Origin: Actinomadura craniellae
GTDB taxonomy: Bacteria; Actinomycetota; Actinomycetes; Streptosporangiales; Streptosporangiaceae
Length of the DNA stretch: 64,000 nucleotides
Reading direction: 5' to 3'
Assembly (NCBI RefSeq): GCF_003289645.1
Contig: NZ_QLYX01000001.1
Span: 124,001 to 188,000, forward strand
This document shows, in pieces, positions 45,986 to 53,760 of the stretch (position 1 is the first letter of the stretch; every line of letters begins with the position of its first letter). Position numbers and translations under genes: made by a program. The notes under the pieces are model-generated. The model saw only the letters and a program-made list of their open reading frames with translations, was not told where the DNA came from and did not search any database.

Positions 45986-45986
45986 C
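45944..45986 (+). repeat. attL (first att copy, in tRNA-Val)
   Basis: A 43-bp sequence from TTCACACCGAAG to ATCGCCCAC, identical at 57275-57317 and 59681-59723. The integrase gene starts about 95 bases to the right, the usual layout of tRNA-targeted elements. Confidence 0.93.
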
Positions 45987-45999
45987 AGCAGTTCAGAGA

Positions 46000-46029
46000 G
46001 GGTCTCGGAGTACTTCCGGGGCCCTTTTT
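46000..46029 (+). terminator. Rho-independent terminator of tRNA-Val
   Basis: GGGTCTCGGA and TCCGGGGCCC form a 10-bp stem (two G-U pairs) with a five-base loop, followed by TTTTT. Confidence 0.85.
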
Positions 46030-46079
46030 CGATCTTGTGAGGTCGGCGGGAGCCAAACGGGGAGCCACCGTCACGGGAC

Positions 46080-47261
46080 TTAGGCGGACTTGCTTCGACC
46101 GAAGACGGTGTTCATCGTCTCGGCGCCTTGGGTGATGACCGGCTTGAGTTGGTGCCGGTAGATCTTCTCGGTGACGGCGGTACCGGCGTGGCCGACGAGG
46201 TCGGCGATGGTCTCAATCGGCACGCCGCTGTAACTCATGATCGATACGAACGAGTGGCGGAGTTCGCGGGGTGTCCAGTCCTCGCCGATGCCCGCCTTGC
46301 GGGTGATGGCCCGGAACGCGCGCCGGACGTTGCCTGCGGCCAGGGGAGTGCCGGTGCGGGTGCAGAAGACGAGCCCGTGATCCTGCCAGAGCGCGCCAGC
46401 CTTGAGCCGCTGGGCGGCTTGGCGGGTGTGGTGGCGCTTGAGCGCCTCGGTGACCTCCTTGGGGAGTTCGAGTGTGCGGCGGGACTCGCGAGTCTTGGTG
46501 TCGCCGTGAGCGCGGACGGAGCGCCAGACGTAGACGGCGAACCGCTGGTGATCGAAACCGACCTCGGTGACCGGGCGCCAACCGGTGTCGTCGCCCGCCC
46601 ATGCGACGACGTGATCCCACTGGAGGGCCCGCGCTTCCTCGGTGCGCACGCCCGTCATGAGGCTCAGGACGACATAGGCGTTCAGCGGTGAGGACTTGGC
46701 GTGCTTCAGGACGGCCGTCGCCTGCTCCGGGGTGAGAGCCTTGCTCGGCCGTCCCGTTCTGCCCTTGGGAGTGGTGACGAGTTCGGCGACGTTCCGCATC
46801 ACCTTGTCGCGGGCCTGGGCCTGCCGGATGGATCGCTTGAGGATCGAGTGAACGCCCTGAAGACTCCGGGTCGCCAACTTGTCCTTGAGGCCGTCGAGCC
46901 ATTCATCGACGTCATCGGCGCGCAGATCCTTGAGCTTGGCCGCACCGATGAGCGGGATGACGTGCTTTTCGGCCAAGATGCGATTCGTGGTGACCGTCCC
47001 CTCGTCACGGCCCTTGAGCCCCTTGGACAACCAGTCTTCGACGGCGTCCCGAACGGTGTAGTTGGCGGGGCTGTCGATGCCGGCTTCGAGGTTCTTGACG
47101 GCTTCAACGAGCTTGTCCCGCACCTCGGTCTTGGTCTTGCCCTTCCTCTTGAGGCGCTTGCGCTTGCCGTTGGGGAGGAACCCGAGGGAGATGGCTCCCG
47201 TGAAGCCGTCCCCCTCGGGGTAGATGGTCCCTTCGTACTTCCCGATCAGGATCTTCGCCAA
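46080..47261 (-). CDS. int: Tyrosine integrase
   Basis: A 393-residue site-specific recombinase that inserts and excises the element at tRNA-Val. An N-terminal arm-binding domain is followed by a SAM-like core-binding domain (about 65-155) and the catalytic domain. Catalytic residues: Arg in TGVRTEEARAL, His and Arg in PRELRHSFVSI, His in DLVGHAGTA and the Tyr nucleophile in TEKIYRHQL. The TTG start has AGGAGG exactly six bases upstream. The 3' end faces attL. Confidence 0.95.
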   Translation of the reverse strand: MAKILIGKYEGTIYPEGDGFTGAISLGFLPNGKRKRLKRKGKTKTEVRDKLVEAVKNLEAGIDSPANYTVRDAVEDWLSKGLKGRDEGTVTTNRILAEKHVIPLIGAAKLKDLRADDVDEWLDGLKDKLATRSLQGVHSILKRSIRQAQARDKVMRNVAELVTTPKGRTGRPSKALTPEQATAVLKHAKSSPLNAYVVLSLMTGVRTEEARALQWDHVVAWAGDDTGWRPVTEVGFDHQRFAVYVWRSVRAHGDTKTRESRRTLELPKEVTEALKRHHTRQAAQRLKAGALWQDHGLVFCTRTGTPLAAGNVRRAFRAITRKAGIGEDWTPRELRHSFVSIMSYSGVPIETIADLVGHAGTAVTEKIYRHQLKPVITQGAETMNTVFGRSKSA

Positions 47262-47340
47262 GAGATCCCTCCTAGTCAGGGGCGTTGTGACCCTTGCTCA
47301 CTGACCTCTTCGTGAAGGCCAGCGCAAACGAAGTTAACAC

Positions 47341-47360
47341 AAGACGTCCCAAGACGTCCC
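47341..47360. promoter_or_regulatory. Operator site A: tandem AAGACGTCCC
   Basis: Two adjacent 10-bp copies of AAGACGTCCC between xis and int; the motif, read in either orientation, recurs at 50572-50610, 52438-52476 and 53701-53719. Confidence 0.6.
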
Positions 47361-47366
47361 TGTCGG

Positions 47367-47546
47367 CTACGGGCGCGGAGTCCTCGTTTCGAGGGAGTCG
47401 ATGAATTCCTTGAGTTGGTCGTCCGTGATGCGGCGCAGCTTGCCGATCTTGATGCTGCGAAGTTGACCGGTACGGAGCAGGAAATAGACCTTGTCTCGTC
47501 CGACCTGGAGTTTTTCGGCTACCTGCTCGACGGTGTATGCCTGCAA
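47367..47546 (-). CDS. xis: Excisionase (MerR-like helix-turn-helix)
   Basis: A 59-residue protein, starting QAYTVEQVAEKLQVGRDKVY and continuing LLRTGQLRSIKIGKLRRITD. This is the winged-helix DNA-binding excisionase of the DUF/MerR-like type that helps integrase excise the element. TTG start with GAGGAGGTGAGC directly upstream, which decides it. It lies immediately upstream of int on the same strand. Confidence 0.88.
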   Translation of the reverse strand: MQAYTVEQVAEKLQVGRDKVYFLLRTGQLRSIKIGKLRRITDDQLKEFIDSLETRTPRP

Positions 47547-47630
47547 CGCTCACCTCCTCGTGCCCCGAGGTCCCTCGGGTGCGGTGTGGGTTCGTGATGT
47601 ACCTCCATCCGTCACGGTGTGTGATCGTCT

Positions 47631-47697
47631 TTGTCTTCGTCTACGAGTTGTTCTCGCGCCTTACGTGCAGACGCACGCGAGGCGTAGACGTAGACAA
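47631..47697. repeat. Nested inverted repeats between xis and traB-like gene
   Basis: TTGTCTTCGTCTACG (47631-47645) pairs with CGTAGACGTAGACAA (47683-47697), 14 of 15 positions. Within the loop CTCGCG (47653) pairs with CGCGAG (47676). It occupies the gap where pSAM2-type elements carry their replication gene. Confidence 0.6.
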
Positions 47698-47698
47698 G

Positions 47699-49525
47699 TC
47701 ACTGAGAGTGTTCACCGGTCGCGCGCCATCGCCCCCGGCTCACCTGAATGACGCGGTCGGCATCGGCGAGTGCGCGAAGCCGTTGGTAGATCCACGGCCG
47801 ACTCATGCCGGTGCCGTTGACGAGGTGCGCGACGGGAGTGCCCTCTACGGGCGCGCCGGTCAGCATGTCCCACAGGGTGGACTCGGGGTCGTCCTCGGCT
47901 TCGTCTCTCGTCCCGACACCGGCCGCTTCCTTCGGAGCCGTGCGGGTGCTCACCGGTTGCAGGTGAAGTCCCGCATGGGCCTCCTCGACGGCCGTGCGCG
48001 AAACGAGGTCGAGTCCGGGACGGTTGTTCGCGTGCCGGTCGGCGGTCTCGGCAACGGTGGCGTCTGTGAGGAGGTAGGCGCGTCCTCGCCGAGGTGTGTC
48101 GTGTTCGGGGGCGGTGATGAGGAACTTCCCGGGGGCGTTGAGGGCGTGGGCATGCCATCCGGTGGCGAGCATGCCTTGTCCGAGGATGAGGTCAACGTCC
48201 CTGCGCTCGCGGACGCGGAAGCTCATGCGCACGTCCATCTGTGACCGCACGGCACCCTTGCCCATGGCCTTCTGAGTGGGACGTTGTGTCGCGGCGACGA
48301 GGGTGACGGCGACGGCTCGGCCTCGCCGGGCTATCGAGTCGGTGTCGCCGATGGTCTCGGGCGCGTCGTCGGCCAGTTCGGCGTACTCGTCGATGACGAT
48401 CACGAGGGCGGGCATGTCGGGAGTGGGTTCCCAGGTACGGCGCCCTCGCCCGGCGAGCCACGCGGCTCGGGCTTCGAGGACGGCGACGGCATCGCGGAGC
48501 AGGACGCGGGCCTGGTCTGGTGTGGTGGCGAGCCGGTCGATGCAGCGGGCCCAGGGCCGTAGCTCCATGCCGCGCTTGAGGTCAATGGCCCAGATCACGA
48601 CGTCACGGCAAGCCGAGAGGTTGCCCATGAGGACATTGATGCCACCGCTCTTGCCCGATCCGGCGATCCCGCCGATGAGCGCGTGCCGACGCAACAGCAG
48701 GACCCGCGCGGCCGTGGCGTCCTCGAACGGGCCCAGGTCGATCGGCTCGGCGATGGTCTCGACGGAAGGACCGGGCCACGCGATGGCGTCGGCGTGCGGG
48801 TCGGTGGTCAGGACGCGCAGCTCGAACCGGTCGGCCCGGTCGTCTCGGGTCGGATGGACGCGGACGGCTCCGCGATGCGTGCCGAGAGCGGACTCGATCG
48901 CGGGAATCTTGGCGGTCACCTCGGCGAGGGTCTGCCCGCGAGCGAGGGCGAGCCGGGCCCGCCACCCCCACACATCCACCACGGCCGATTGCACGCGGGA
49001 ACCGGCCAAGCCGACCGCCTGGGCGATCTCGGGCCACGCGGCGAGCTGGCGGTCAACGCGCACCCTTGCGCGCCGTCGGCGATGCGCCCACCACGGGACG
49101 GCCAGTACGAGACCGCCGAGGGCGAGAGCGTGCGGCAGGTGCCACGCGGTGATGCCGTACGCGGTCGCGGCGGCGAGCCACGTTCCGACGGTCACGGTGA
49201 CGGTTGCGGCGTAGAGGCGTTCGCCACGCGAGGTCAGGCCCAACCGGTCGCCGAACGCCCCCAGCGCCCAGGCCGTCGCCATGGCCGCACCAAGGATGTA
49301 AGGCCACCAACCGGGCCGCGTCGCGTGGAGAACGGTGCCGCCGATGGCCAACGTGCCGAGGATGTGTAGCGGCGCGAGTTCGGACCGGTAACGCCACAGT
49401 GCGCGGGCGATGACGACGGCGGCGAGGTCGGGCAACCGCTCGTCGTGGTTGATGACGACCATGGGCTGAAGTCCGTAGCCGCGCATCTTCCGGGCGTGAC
49501 GTCGCATCTTCCGTCCCCGGTTCAT
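47699..49525 (-). CDS. FtsK/SpoIIIE-type DNA translocase (Tra/TraB-like)
   Basis: A 608-residue membrane-anchored ATPase that moves double-stranded element DNA between mycelial cells. Two or three membrane helices lie at about 50-140 (LHILGTLAIGGTVLHATRPG, ALALGGLVLAVPWWA). The motor has Walker A GIAGSGKSGGINVLM and Walker B LVIVIDEYAEL. The last 60 residues are a winged-helix domain (VAHLVNGTGMSRPWIYQRLR), suiting recognition of clt repeats. The start overlaps the upstream gene's stop by four bases. Confidence 0.93.
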   Translation of the reverse strand: MNRGRKMRRHARKMRGYGLQPMVVINHDERLPDLAAVVIARALWRYRSELAPLHILGTLAIGGTVLHATRPGWWPYILGAAMATAWALGAFGDRLGLTSRGERLYAATVTVTVGTWLAAATAYGITAWHLPHALALGGLVLAVPWWAHRRRRARVRVDRQLAAWPEIAQAVGLAGSRVQSAVVDVWGWRARLALARGQTLAEVTAKIPAIESALGTHRGAVRVHPTRDDRADRFELRVLTTDPHADAIAWPGPSVETIAEPIDLGPFEDATAARVLLLRRHALIGGIAGSGKSGGINVLMGNLSACRDVVIWAIDLKRGMELRPWARCIDRLATTPDQARVLLRDAVAVLEARAAWLAGRGRRTWEPTPDMPALVIVIDEYAELADDAPETIGDTDSIARRGRAVAVTLVAATQRPTQKAMGKGAVRSQMDVRMSFRVRERRDVDLILGQGMLATGWHAHALNAPGKFLITAPEHDTPRRGRAYLLTDATVAETADRHANNRPGLDLVSRTAVEEAHAGLHLQPVSTRTAPKEAAGVGTRDEAEDDPESTLWDMLTGAPVEGTPVAHLVNGTGMSRPWIYQRLRALADADRVIQVSRGRWRATGEHSQ

Positions 49526-49851
49526 GAGCGCCCCCGTAGGACGTGGCCTTGCGCGGCGAGTTCGTCTCGCAGATAGAGCAGCGGGTCGGGTTCGCCGTCG
49601 TGATGGGCGGCGAGGGCCGCGAGCGCGGCAGCGGCGAGGTTGGCCCGGTCAAGGCGGACGGTACGGGCCTCGTCGCGGAGCCGGGCGACCTCGGCGGCGA
49701 GGCCGGGCACGTCGGCGAGGGCGTCGGCGACGTACTGCCAGACATACGACGTGCTTGCGGCGGCGAAGCCGGCGATCACGTCACGGGCGACGGTGTTGCG
49801 GGTGGTGACCTCCTGAAGATCGGTCTCGGGAACGTTCGGGGCATCGGTCAT
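49522..49851 (-). CDS. AICE hypothetical protein, coiled-coil-like
   Basis: A 109-residue protein (MTDAPNVPETDLQEVTTRNT) with a helical, possibly coiled-coil middle (LAAEVARLRDEARTVRLDRA). No family recognised. ATG at 49851 has AGGAGG about ten bases upstream. It is coupled to the translocase gene by a four-base overlap, so it may assist transfer. Confidence 0.78.
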   Translation of the reverse strand: MTDAPNVPETDLQEVTTRNTVARDVIAGFAAASTSYVWQYVADALADVPGLAAEVARLRDEARTVRLDRANLAAAALAALAAHHDGEPDPLLYLRDELAAQGHVLRGRS

Positions 49852-49871
49852 GTAGGCATCACCTCCTGTCG

Positions 49872-50069
49872 TCAGCGGGGCGGGGAACCGGCGATCCAGC
49901 CGACGAGGCCGGTCACCAGACGGTCGATCTCGGGTGCGGCGCTCGTCGCGGCGAGGAAGAACCCGAACAGCAGGCACACCGCGGCGTGCCAGAGGCGCAA
50001 CCCCATGTACCGCCATGCCACGAACGCCACGGCGGCCAGGATCACGACGAGCGGAACGGAGACCGTCAA
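49872..50069 (-). CDS. Small AICE membrane protein (spread-type)
   Basis: A 65-residue protein with two hydrophobic helices (VSVPLVVILAAVAFVAWRYM and WHAAVCLLFGFFLAATSAA). TTG start with AGGAGG nine bases upstream. Resembles SpdB-like proteins that help intramycelial plasmid spread; assigned by size and position only. Confidence 0.72.
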   Translation of the reverse strand: MTVSVPLVVILAAVAFVAWRYMGLRLWHAAVCLLFGFFLAATSAAPEIDRLVTGLVGWIAGSPPR

Positions 50070-50139
50070 GCCGTCTCACCTCCTTCCACGGGTCTGAGAG
50101 CGACGGATTATGAGTCCACTGCTGTGACCGGCCAGTGGG

Positions 50140-50280
50140 TCACAGGTCGCCATGGCGCGACCTGCGACGCCACCAGCGGGCCCGGGCACGGCACTTGCGG
50201 CACCGCCTGCTCCCGGCTTCGAGGGCCGCGCCGCACGGGCAGACCAGACGGGTCAGGGTGTGGGGAAGGCGCATGCTCAC
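50140..50280 (-). CDS. 46-residue zinc-finger-like AICE protein
   Basis: MSMRLPHTLTRLVCPCGAAL followed by CRKCRARARWW: two Cys pairs in a very basic protein, as in small zinc-binding AICE proteins. The GTG start overlaps the preceding gene's stop (GTGA), arguing that it is translated. Confidence 0.62.
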   Translation of the reverse strand: MSMRLPHTLTRLVCPCGAALEAGSRRCRKCRARARWWRRRSRHGDL

Positions 50281-50468
50281 CGCCGTCCCTGGTCGGCCAG
50301 ACCCGAGGACAGCAGCCGGTGCGACGCCGTCCCGCAGGGGCTCCGGTCGTCGGCGTCCGTGCGGCTCGCGCGGCGCTCTTCGGCGTGAATGCCGATGACG
50401 ATGAGCGCGAACGCACCCACGGCGATACCGGCGAGGAAGACGGCGGCGATCGTGATCAGTAGTGACAT
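50277..50468 (-). CDS. Small AICE membrane protein
   Basis: A 63-residue protein with one N-terminal membrane helix (LLITIAAVFLAGIAVGAFAL) and a polar tail. ATG at 50468 has GGGAGGGAG upstream. First gene of the leftward transfer operon, divergent from the first XRE regulator. Confidence 0.65.
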   Translation of the reverse strand: MSLLITIAAVFLAGIAVGAFALIVIGIHAEERRASRTDADDRSPCGTASHRLLSSGLADQGRR

Positions 50469-50571
50469 GGGGATCACTCCCTCCCGTAGCGGCCGATCGG
50501 GGGTGTCGGCCTCACGGATCGAGAATCCGCCGAGAGGGCGGGACGGGATCACTACCTGACTGGACGTGTTC

Positions 50572-50610
50572 ATGACGTCCTCGTAGGGTGGTGCGCGTCC
50601 TAAGACGTCC
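50572..50610. promoter_or_regulatory. Operator site B: two ACGTCC motifs 30 bp apart
   Basis: ATGACGTCC at 50572-50580 and AAGACGTCC at 50602-50610, plus a weaker GCGCGTCC between. They sit between divergent promoters of the transfer operon and the XRE regulator. Confidence 0.6.
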
Positions 50611-50629
50611 TGTTGATCCGGTCGGGTGC

Positions 50630-51373
50630 ATGCCGAACGAACGTCTCCGCGCGGCCCTGCTACAACGGGGGCTGACGATCGCCGCGCTCGCTGACGACAT
50701 CGGCGTCGATCAGAAGACCGTCGAGCGGTGGATCACCCAGGGCCGCACCCCGTACCGGCGGCATCGTTACGCAGTGGCTTCGCGTCTCGGTGCGGACGAG
50801 ACCTACCTGTGGCCCGACGCTCTTTCGTCCGAGCAGACGGCATCGGCGTCATCGAGTGAACTCGTCACGATCTACCCGCACCGCTGGGCCGTTCCCCGGG
50901 ACGCGTGGGGACGTCTCTTCGCGACAGCCGAACGAGAGATCGGCATCCTCGTCTACGCCGGTCTCTTCCTCTCCGAGGACAACAGCGTCATCCGCACCCT
51001 CGCAGAGAAGGCCGGCGCGGGCGTCCGCGTGCGCATCCTGCTCGGTGACCCGGACAGTCCCCAGGTCGCCGAACGGGGAGCCGACGAGGGCGTAGACGAG
51101 GCGATGGCGGCGAAGATCCGCAATGCCCTCGTGCTCTACAAGCCGCTCCGCAAGATCGACGGCATCGAGTTCCGCTTGCACAGCACGGTTCTCTACAACT
51201 CGATCTACCGCGCCGACGATCAACTCTTCGTCAACACGCACGTCTACGGCGTCACCGCGCCGCACGCCCCCGTCTGGCACCTCCGCAAGATCCCGGGCGG
51301 GGACCTCGCCAACATCTACATCGAGAGCTTCGATCGCGTCTGGGACGTCGCGACGCCGTTGGACGAGGGCTGA
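50630..51373 (+). CDS. XRE-type regulator with PLD-like C-terminal domain, copy 1
   Basis: A 247-residue AICE regulator. The N-terminal Cro/XRE helix-turn-helix is LRAALLQRGLTIAALADDIG plus VDQKTVERWITQGRTPYRRH. The C-terminal 160 residues contain EIGILVYAGLFLSED, VRILLGDPDSP and FRLHSTVLYNSIYRADD, which looks like a degenerate phospholipase-D/phosphotransfer fold sensing a ligand. Copy 2 at 53761 is a clear paralogue. It is followed after two bases by a NUDIX gene, probably one transcript. Confidence 0.85.
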   Translation: MPNERLRAALLQRGLTIAALADDIGVDQKTVERWITQGRTPYRRHRYAVASRLGADETYLWPDALSSEQTASASSSELVTIYPHRWAVPRDAWGRLFATAEREIGILVYAGLFLSEDNSVIRTLAEKAGAGVRVRILLGDPDSPQVAERGADEGVDEAMAAKIRNALVLYKPLRKIDGIEFRLHSTVLYNSIYRADDQLFVNTHVYGVTAPHAPVWHLRKIPGGDLANIYIESFDRVWDVATPLDEG

Positions 51374-51375
51374 GC

Positions 51376-51852
51376 ATGGGCCGCCGCATCGACTACTACG
51401 ACGATCCCGACGCGCCCAGCGCCAACAGCCTCGTCCCGTCGGTCAACGTGATCGTCACCAACGAGCACGGCGACATCCTGATGATCCAGCGCACCGATAA
51501 CGACCATTGGGCGGTCCCCGGCGGAGCCATCGACCTCGGCGAGTCGGTGAGCGAGGCGGCGATCCGCGAAACGCTCGAAGAGACCGGCATCCGGTGCGAG
51601 ATCACGGGTCTTCTCGGCATCTACTCCGACCCGAAACACCTGATCCACTACACCAGCAACGACGAGGTGCGGCAGGAGTTCTCCATTGTCCTCACCGCCC
51701 GCCCCGTAGGTGGCCGGTTGACCACGAGCGACGAGTCACGCCGAGTGTGCTGGATGGCTCCCGCCGATGTGGAGACGTTGAGCATGGACCGCTCGATGCG
51801 TCTGCGGATCGGTCACTACCTCGAAGGACGGGACGCTCCCGTCATCACGTGA
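51376..51852 (+). CDS. NUDIX hydrolase (Pra-like)
   Basis: A 158-residue enzyme with a full Nudix box: GAIDLGESVSEAAIRETLEE followed by TGI. It cleaves nucleoside diphosphates linked to another group. pSAM2-like elements carry a NUDIX protein (Pra) that activates transfer and replication genes. It directly follows the XRE gene and converges on the HD gene with an eight-base overlap. Confidence 0.9.
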   Translation: MGRRIDYYDDPDAPSANSLVPSVNVIVTNEHGDILMIQRTDNDHWAVPGGAIDLGESVSEAAIRETLEETGIRCEITGLLGIYSDPKHLIHYTSNDEVRQEFSIVLTARPVGGRLTTSDESRRVCWMAPADVETLSMDRSMRLRIGHYLEGRDAPVIT

Positions 51853-52411
51853 CCGGAAGCCCGGCGGGGAGCATGCGGGACTGAACGGCTTGGACCGCAC
51901 CGACGAGATGGGGCTCCGCGAGCCGGATGAACCGGGTGACGACGTGGCCCGGTCCGTAGCGCTCGCGGATCTCCGCAAGCCGCGCGCCGACCTCAATGAG
52001 CCGACCGTCGGGGGTCGTCGTCATGTCGCAGTAGATCAGCGCTTCCTTGAGCGGGCCGTCCACTAGGGGGAACTCGCGCGCAAGCTCGGCGCCGAGCCCT
52101 CGTTGTTCGGCCTCGATCAGCGCGCATGAGTGGTTGGCGACGAGGCGACACAGGATCTCGTCGGCTCGGTGGACGTCACGCAGATACCGGGCCCCGTCGA
52201 GCGGGTGAAAGCCGGTGCCGACGAGAGCAGGGGCGTAGCCGATGTCATGCAGCCATGCGGCGGCCTCCAGAAGGTCGGCACCGGCTCCCAGGATCGGGGC
52301 CAGCGTCCGGGCCTGACGGGCCACGCCTTGAGTGTGGGCCCATCGGCGGGGAAGCGGACCTTCGAGGACGGCGCGGGCGATCTCGCTCGCCCAGGCGGCT
52401 TGAGTGCTCAT
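51845..52411 (-). CDS. HD-domain phosphohydrolase
   Basis: A 188-residue protein. WAHTQGVARQARTLAPILGA supplies the first His, AAWLHDIGYAP the HD pair, and VANHSCALIEAEQ a further His. HD proteins are metal-dependent phosphohydrolases acting on nucleotides. It is paired with a NUDIX gene in the AICE, hinting at joint handling of a nucleotide signal (inference). ATG at 52411. Confidence 0.85.
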   Translation of the reverse strand: MSTQAAWASEIARAVLEGPLPRRWAHTQGVARQARTLAPILGAGADLLEAAAWLHDIGYAPALVGTGFHPLDGARYLRDVHRADEILCRLVANHSCALIEAEQRGLGAELAREFPLVDGPLKEALIYCDMTTTPDGRLIEVGARLAEIRERYGPGHVVTRFIRLAEPHLVGAVQAVQSRMLPAGLPVT

Positions 52412-52437
52412 GACTCCGACGCTAGGCGTACGTCGGC

Positions 52438-52476
52438 AGACGTCCACGGACGCAGGCGGACCATCTAGGGACGTCT
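52438..52476. promoter_or_regulatory. Operator site C: ACGTC motifs 30 bp apart
   Basis: AGACGTCC at 52438-52445 and GGGACGTCT at 52468-52476, upstream of the HD gene and across the 3' end of the GntR gene. Confidence 0.5.
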
Positions 52477-52929
52477 CCTCACGACGCGTCCCTTGCCGGG
52501 GACGGTCTCGACAAGACCGGCATCAAGCAGGACAACGAGCGCCCGATGAGCCGTCCAACGCGAGACCCCATGCCGCGCCGCAAGGGTCAACTCCCCGGGT
52601 ACGGCGCCCCCGACCGGAAGCGTCCCGTCCTCGATGTCAGCGCGCACCCGATCGGCGATGCACCGATACAGAGCCTGCCTGCCGACCCGCGCGGACGATG
52701 AGGACCGGTCTCGGACGACCCTTCCCACCCCGGGAAGCACGGTGACCAACCCGTCGGCTTCCAAGGTGGCGAGGGCACGGCGGATCGTGTTCCGGGAAAC
52801 ACCGAACTCCGCGCACAACGCGGTCTCCGACGGCATGAGCGAACCGGAGTTGTAAGCGCCCTCGGCAACGCGCTGCCACAGTGTCTCGGCTATCCGCCGA
52901 TACGCTCCCCACGGTGTCGCCGTCGGCAC
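52465..52929 (-). CDS. GntR-family regulator with two tandem winged helices (KorSA-like)
   Basis: A 154-residue protein made of two GntR-type DNA-binding domains. The first spans YRRIAETLWQRVAEGAYNSG to VLPGVGRVVRDR; the second spans LYRCIADRVRADIEDGTLPV to VPGKGRVVRRR. No ligand-binding domain is present. Single-domain KorSA in pSAM2 represses pra; a duplicated reader could bind tandem operators. GTG at 52929 has AGGAGG only three bases away, so a longer N-terminus is possible. Confidence 0.8.
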   Translation of the reverse strand: MPTATPWGAYRRIAETLWQRVAEGAYNSGSLMPSETALCAEFGVSRNTIRRALATLEADGLVTVLPGVGRVVRDRSSSSARVGRQALYRCIADRVRADIEDGTLPVGGAVPGELTLAARHGVSRWTAHRALVVLLDAGLVETVPGKGRVVRRRP

Positions 52930-53005
52930 GTGCCTCCTCGATCGCTTCTCTGAATGGATGTCGCGGCCCAGGCCGCTCCCTTTCAGCCTGGGCCGCGACG
53001 GCTCA

Positions 53006-53221
53006 TCACTCGCGGACGACGAGCGCACCGAGGATGCGTCGTGCGAGTCCACGGTCAGGCCGGGCATGTCGGCCTCTGGCGCCGGTCGGTGTCGACGGAG
53101 CCGGTGCGGACGGGATGAACCGCCCGTCTACCGCGTTGCGCGGGATCGGGGGCTCCGGCCACGTCGCGCGGGGAGGCGCATCCCGGGCGATACGCCGATG
53201 CCGACCCACAGGACGATTCAT
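53006..53221 (-). CDS. Small AICE hypothetical protein
   Basis: A 71-residue Arg/Pro-rich frame (MNRPVGRHRRIARDAPPRAT, ending RRILGALVVRE). It begins two bases after the preceding gene's stop on the same strand. No family recognised; kept because of position and coupling. Confidence 0.45.
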   Translation of the reverse strand: MNRPVGRHRRIARDAPPRATWPEPPIPRNAVDGRFIPSAPAPSTPTGARGRHARPDRGLARRILGALVVRE

Positions 53222-53223
53222 GC

Positions 53224-53580
53224 CTACCGCCGGGTGCTCGCGTGGTCGTGGCGCGGCGTGAGGTAGCCCTTGATCCGCGTGATGGCGTCCATCACCCGGT
53301 CGGCTTCCGCGATGGGCTCTTGCCACGAGGTGAAGAACCAGTAGCGGCCCGCGTCGCCCGGGTGCCGACGGCACGTGATCAGGTCGGACATCCTGCCACC
53401 CTCGTCGCAGCAGTCGGCGGCATGCGGGTTCCGCACGGCCAGTCCCTCGCGGAGCAGTCGAACGACGAAGCCATGAGCCTGGACGGGTTCGGCCAGCGCG
53501 GCGAGCCGGGCCCGCGGATTCACTGCGGCAGGAGGAACGTCGGGCCTGTTGTCGGTCTCTCGGGGACGGTCGAAGGACAC
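53224..53580 (-). CDS. AICE hypothetical protein
   Basis: A 118-residue protein (SFDRPRETDNRPDVPPAAVN). The C-terminal part, MSDLITCRRHPGDAGRYWFF, followed by ADRVMDAITRIKGYL, looks folded; the role is unknown. GTG at 53580 has GAGGTGATCCC upstream. First gene of a leftward unit, divergent from XRE copy 2 across operator site D. Confidence 0.65.
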   Translation of the reverse strand: MSFDRPRETDNRPDVPPAAVNPRARLAALAEPVQAHGFVVRLLREGLAVRNPHAADCCDEGGRMSDLITCRRHPGDAGRYWFFTSWQEPIAEADRVMDAITRIKGYLTPRHDHASTRR

Positions 53581-53700
53581 GGGATCACCTCGGCGGGCAG
53601 TCACGATCAGGGCGTTTGTCGTGCTGTCGCCTGATGAACGCGAACAGCTTCGACGTTTCCGAGCCTCGCGCCAGCGCCGGGACCTCTCTACAGGCAACTA

Positions 53701-53719
53701 GGGACGTCTAGGGACGTCT
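53701..53719. promoter_or_regulatory. Operator site D: tandem GGGACGTCT
   Basis: Two GGGACGTCT copies 10 bp apart (53701 and 53711), in the divergent promoter region of XRE copy 2 and the leftward hypothetical unit. Same motif and phasing as site A. Confidence 0.65.
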
Positions 53720-53760
53720 TCTGTTAGCGTCGTTCGCGAACGCCGTAGCTGGAGGGCCAC

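Noticed and set aside
53006-53374. A 122-codon version of the small AICE protein
   Set aside because: The upstream part overlaps the better supported gene at 53224-53580 in another frame; only the portion from ATG 53221 is kept, with modest confidence.
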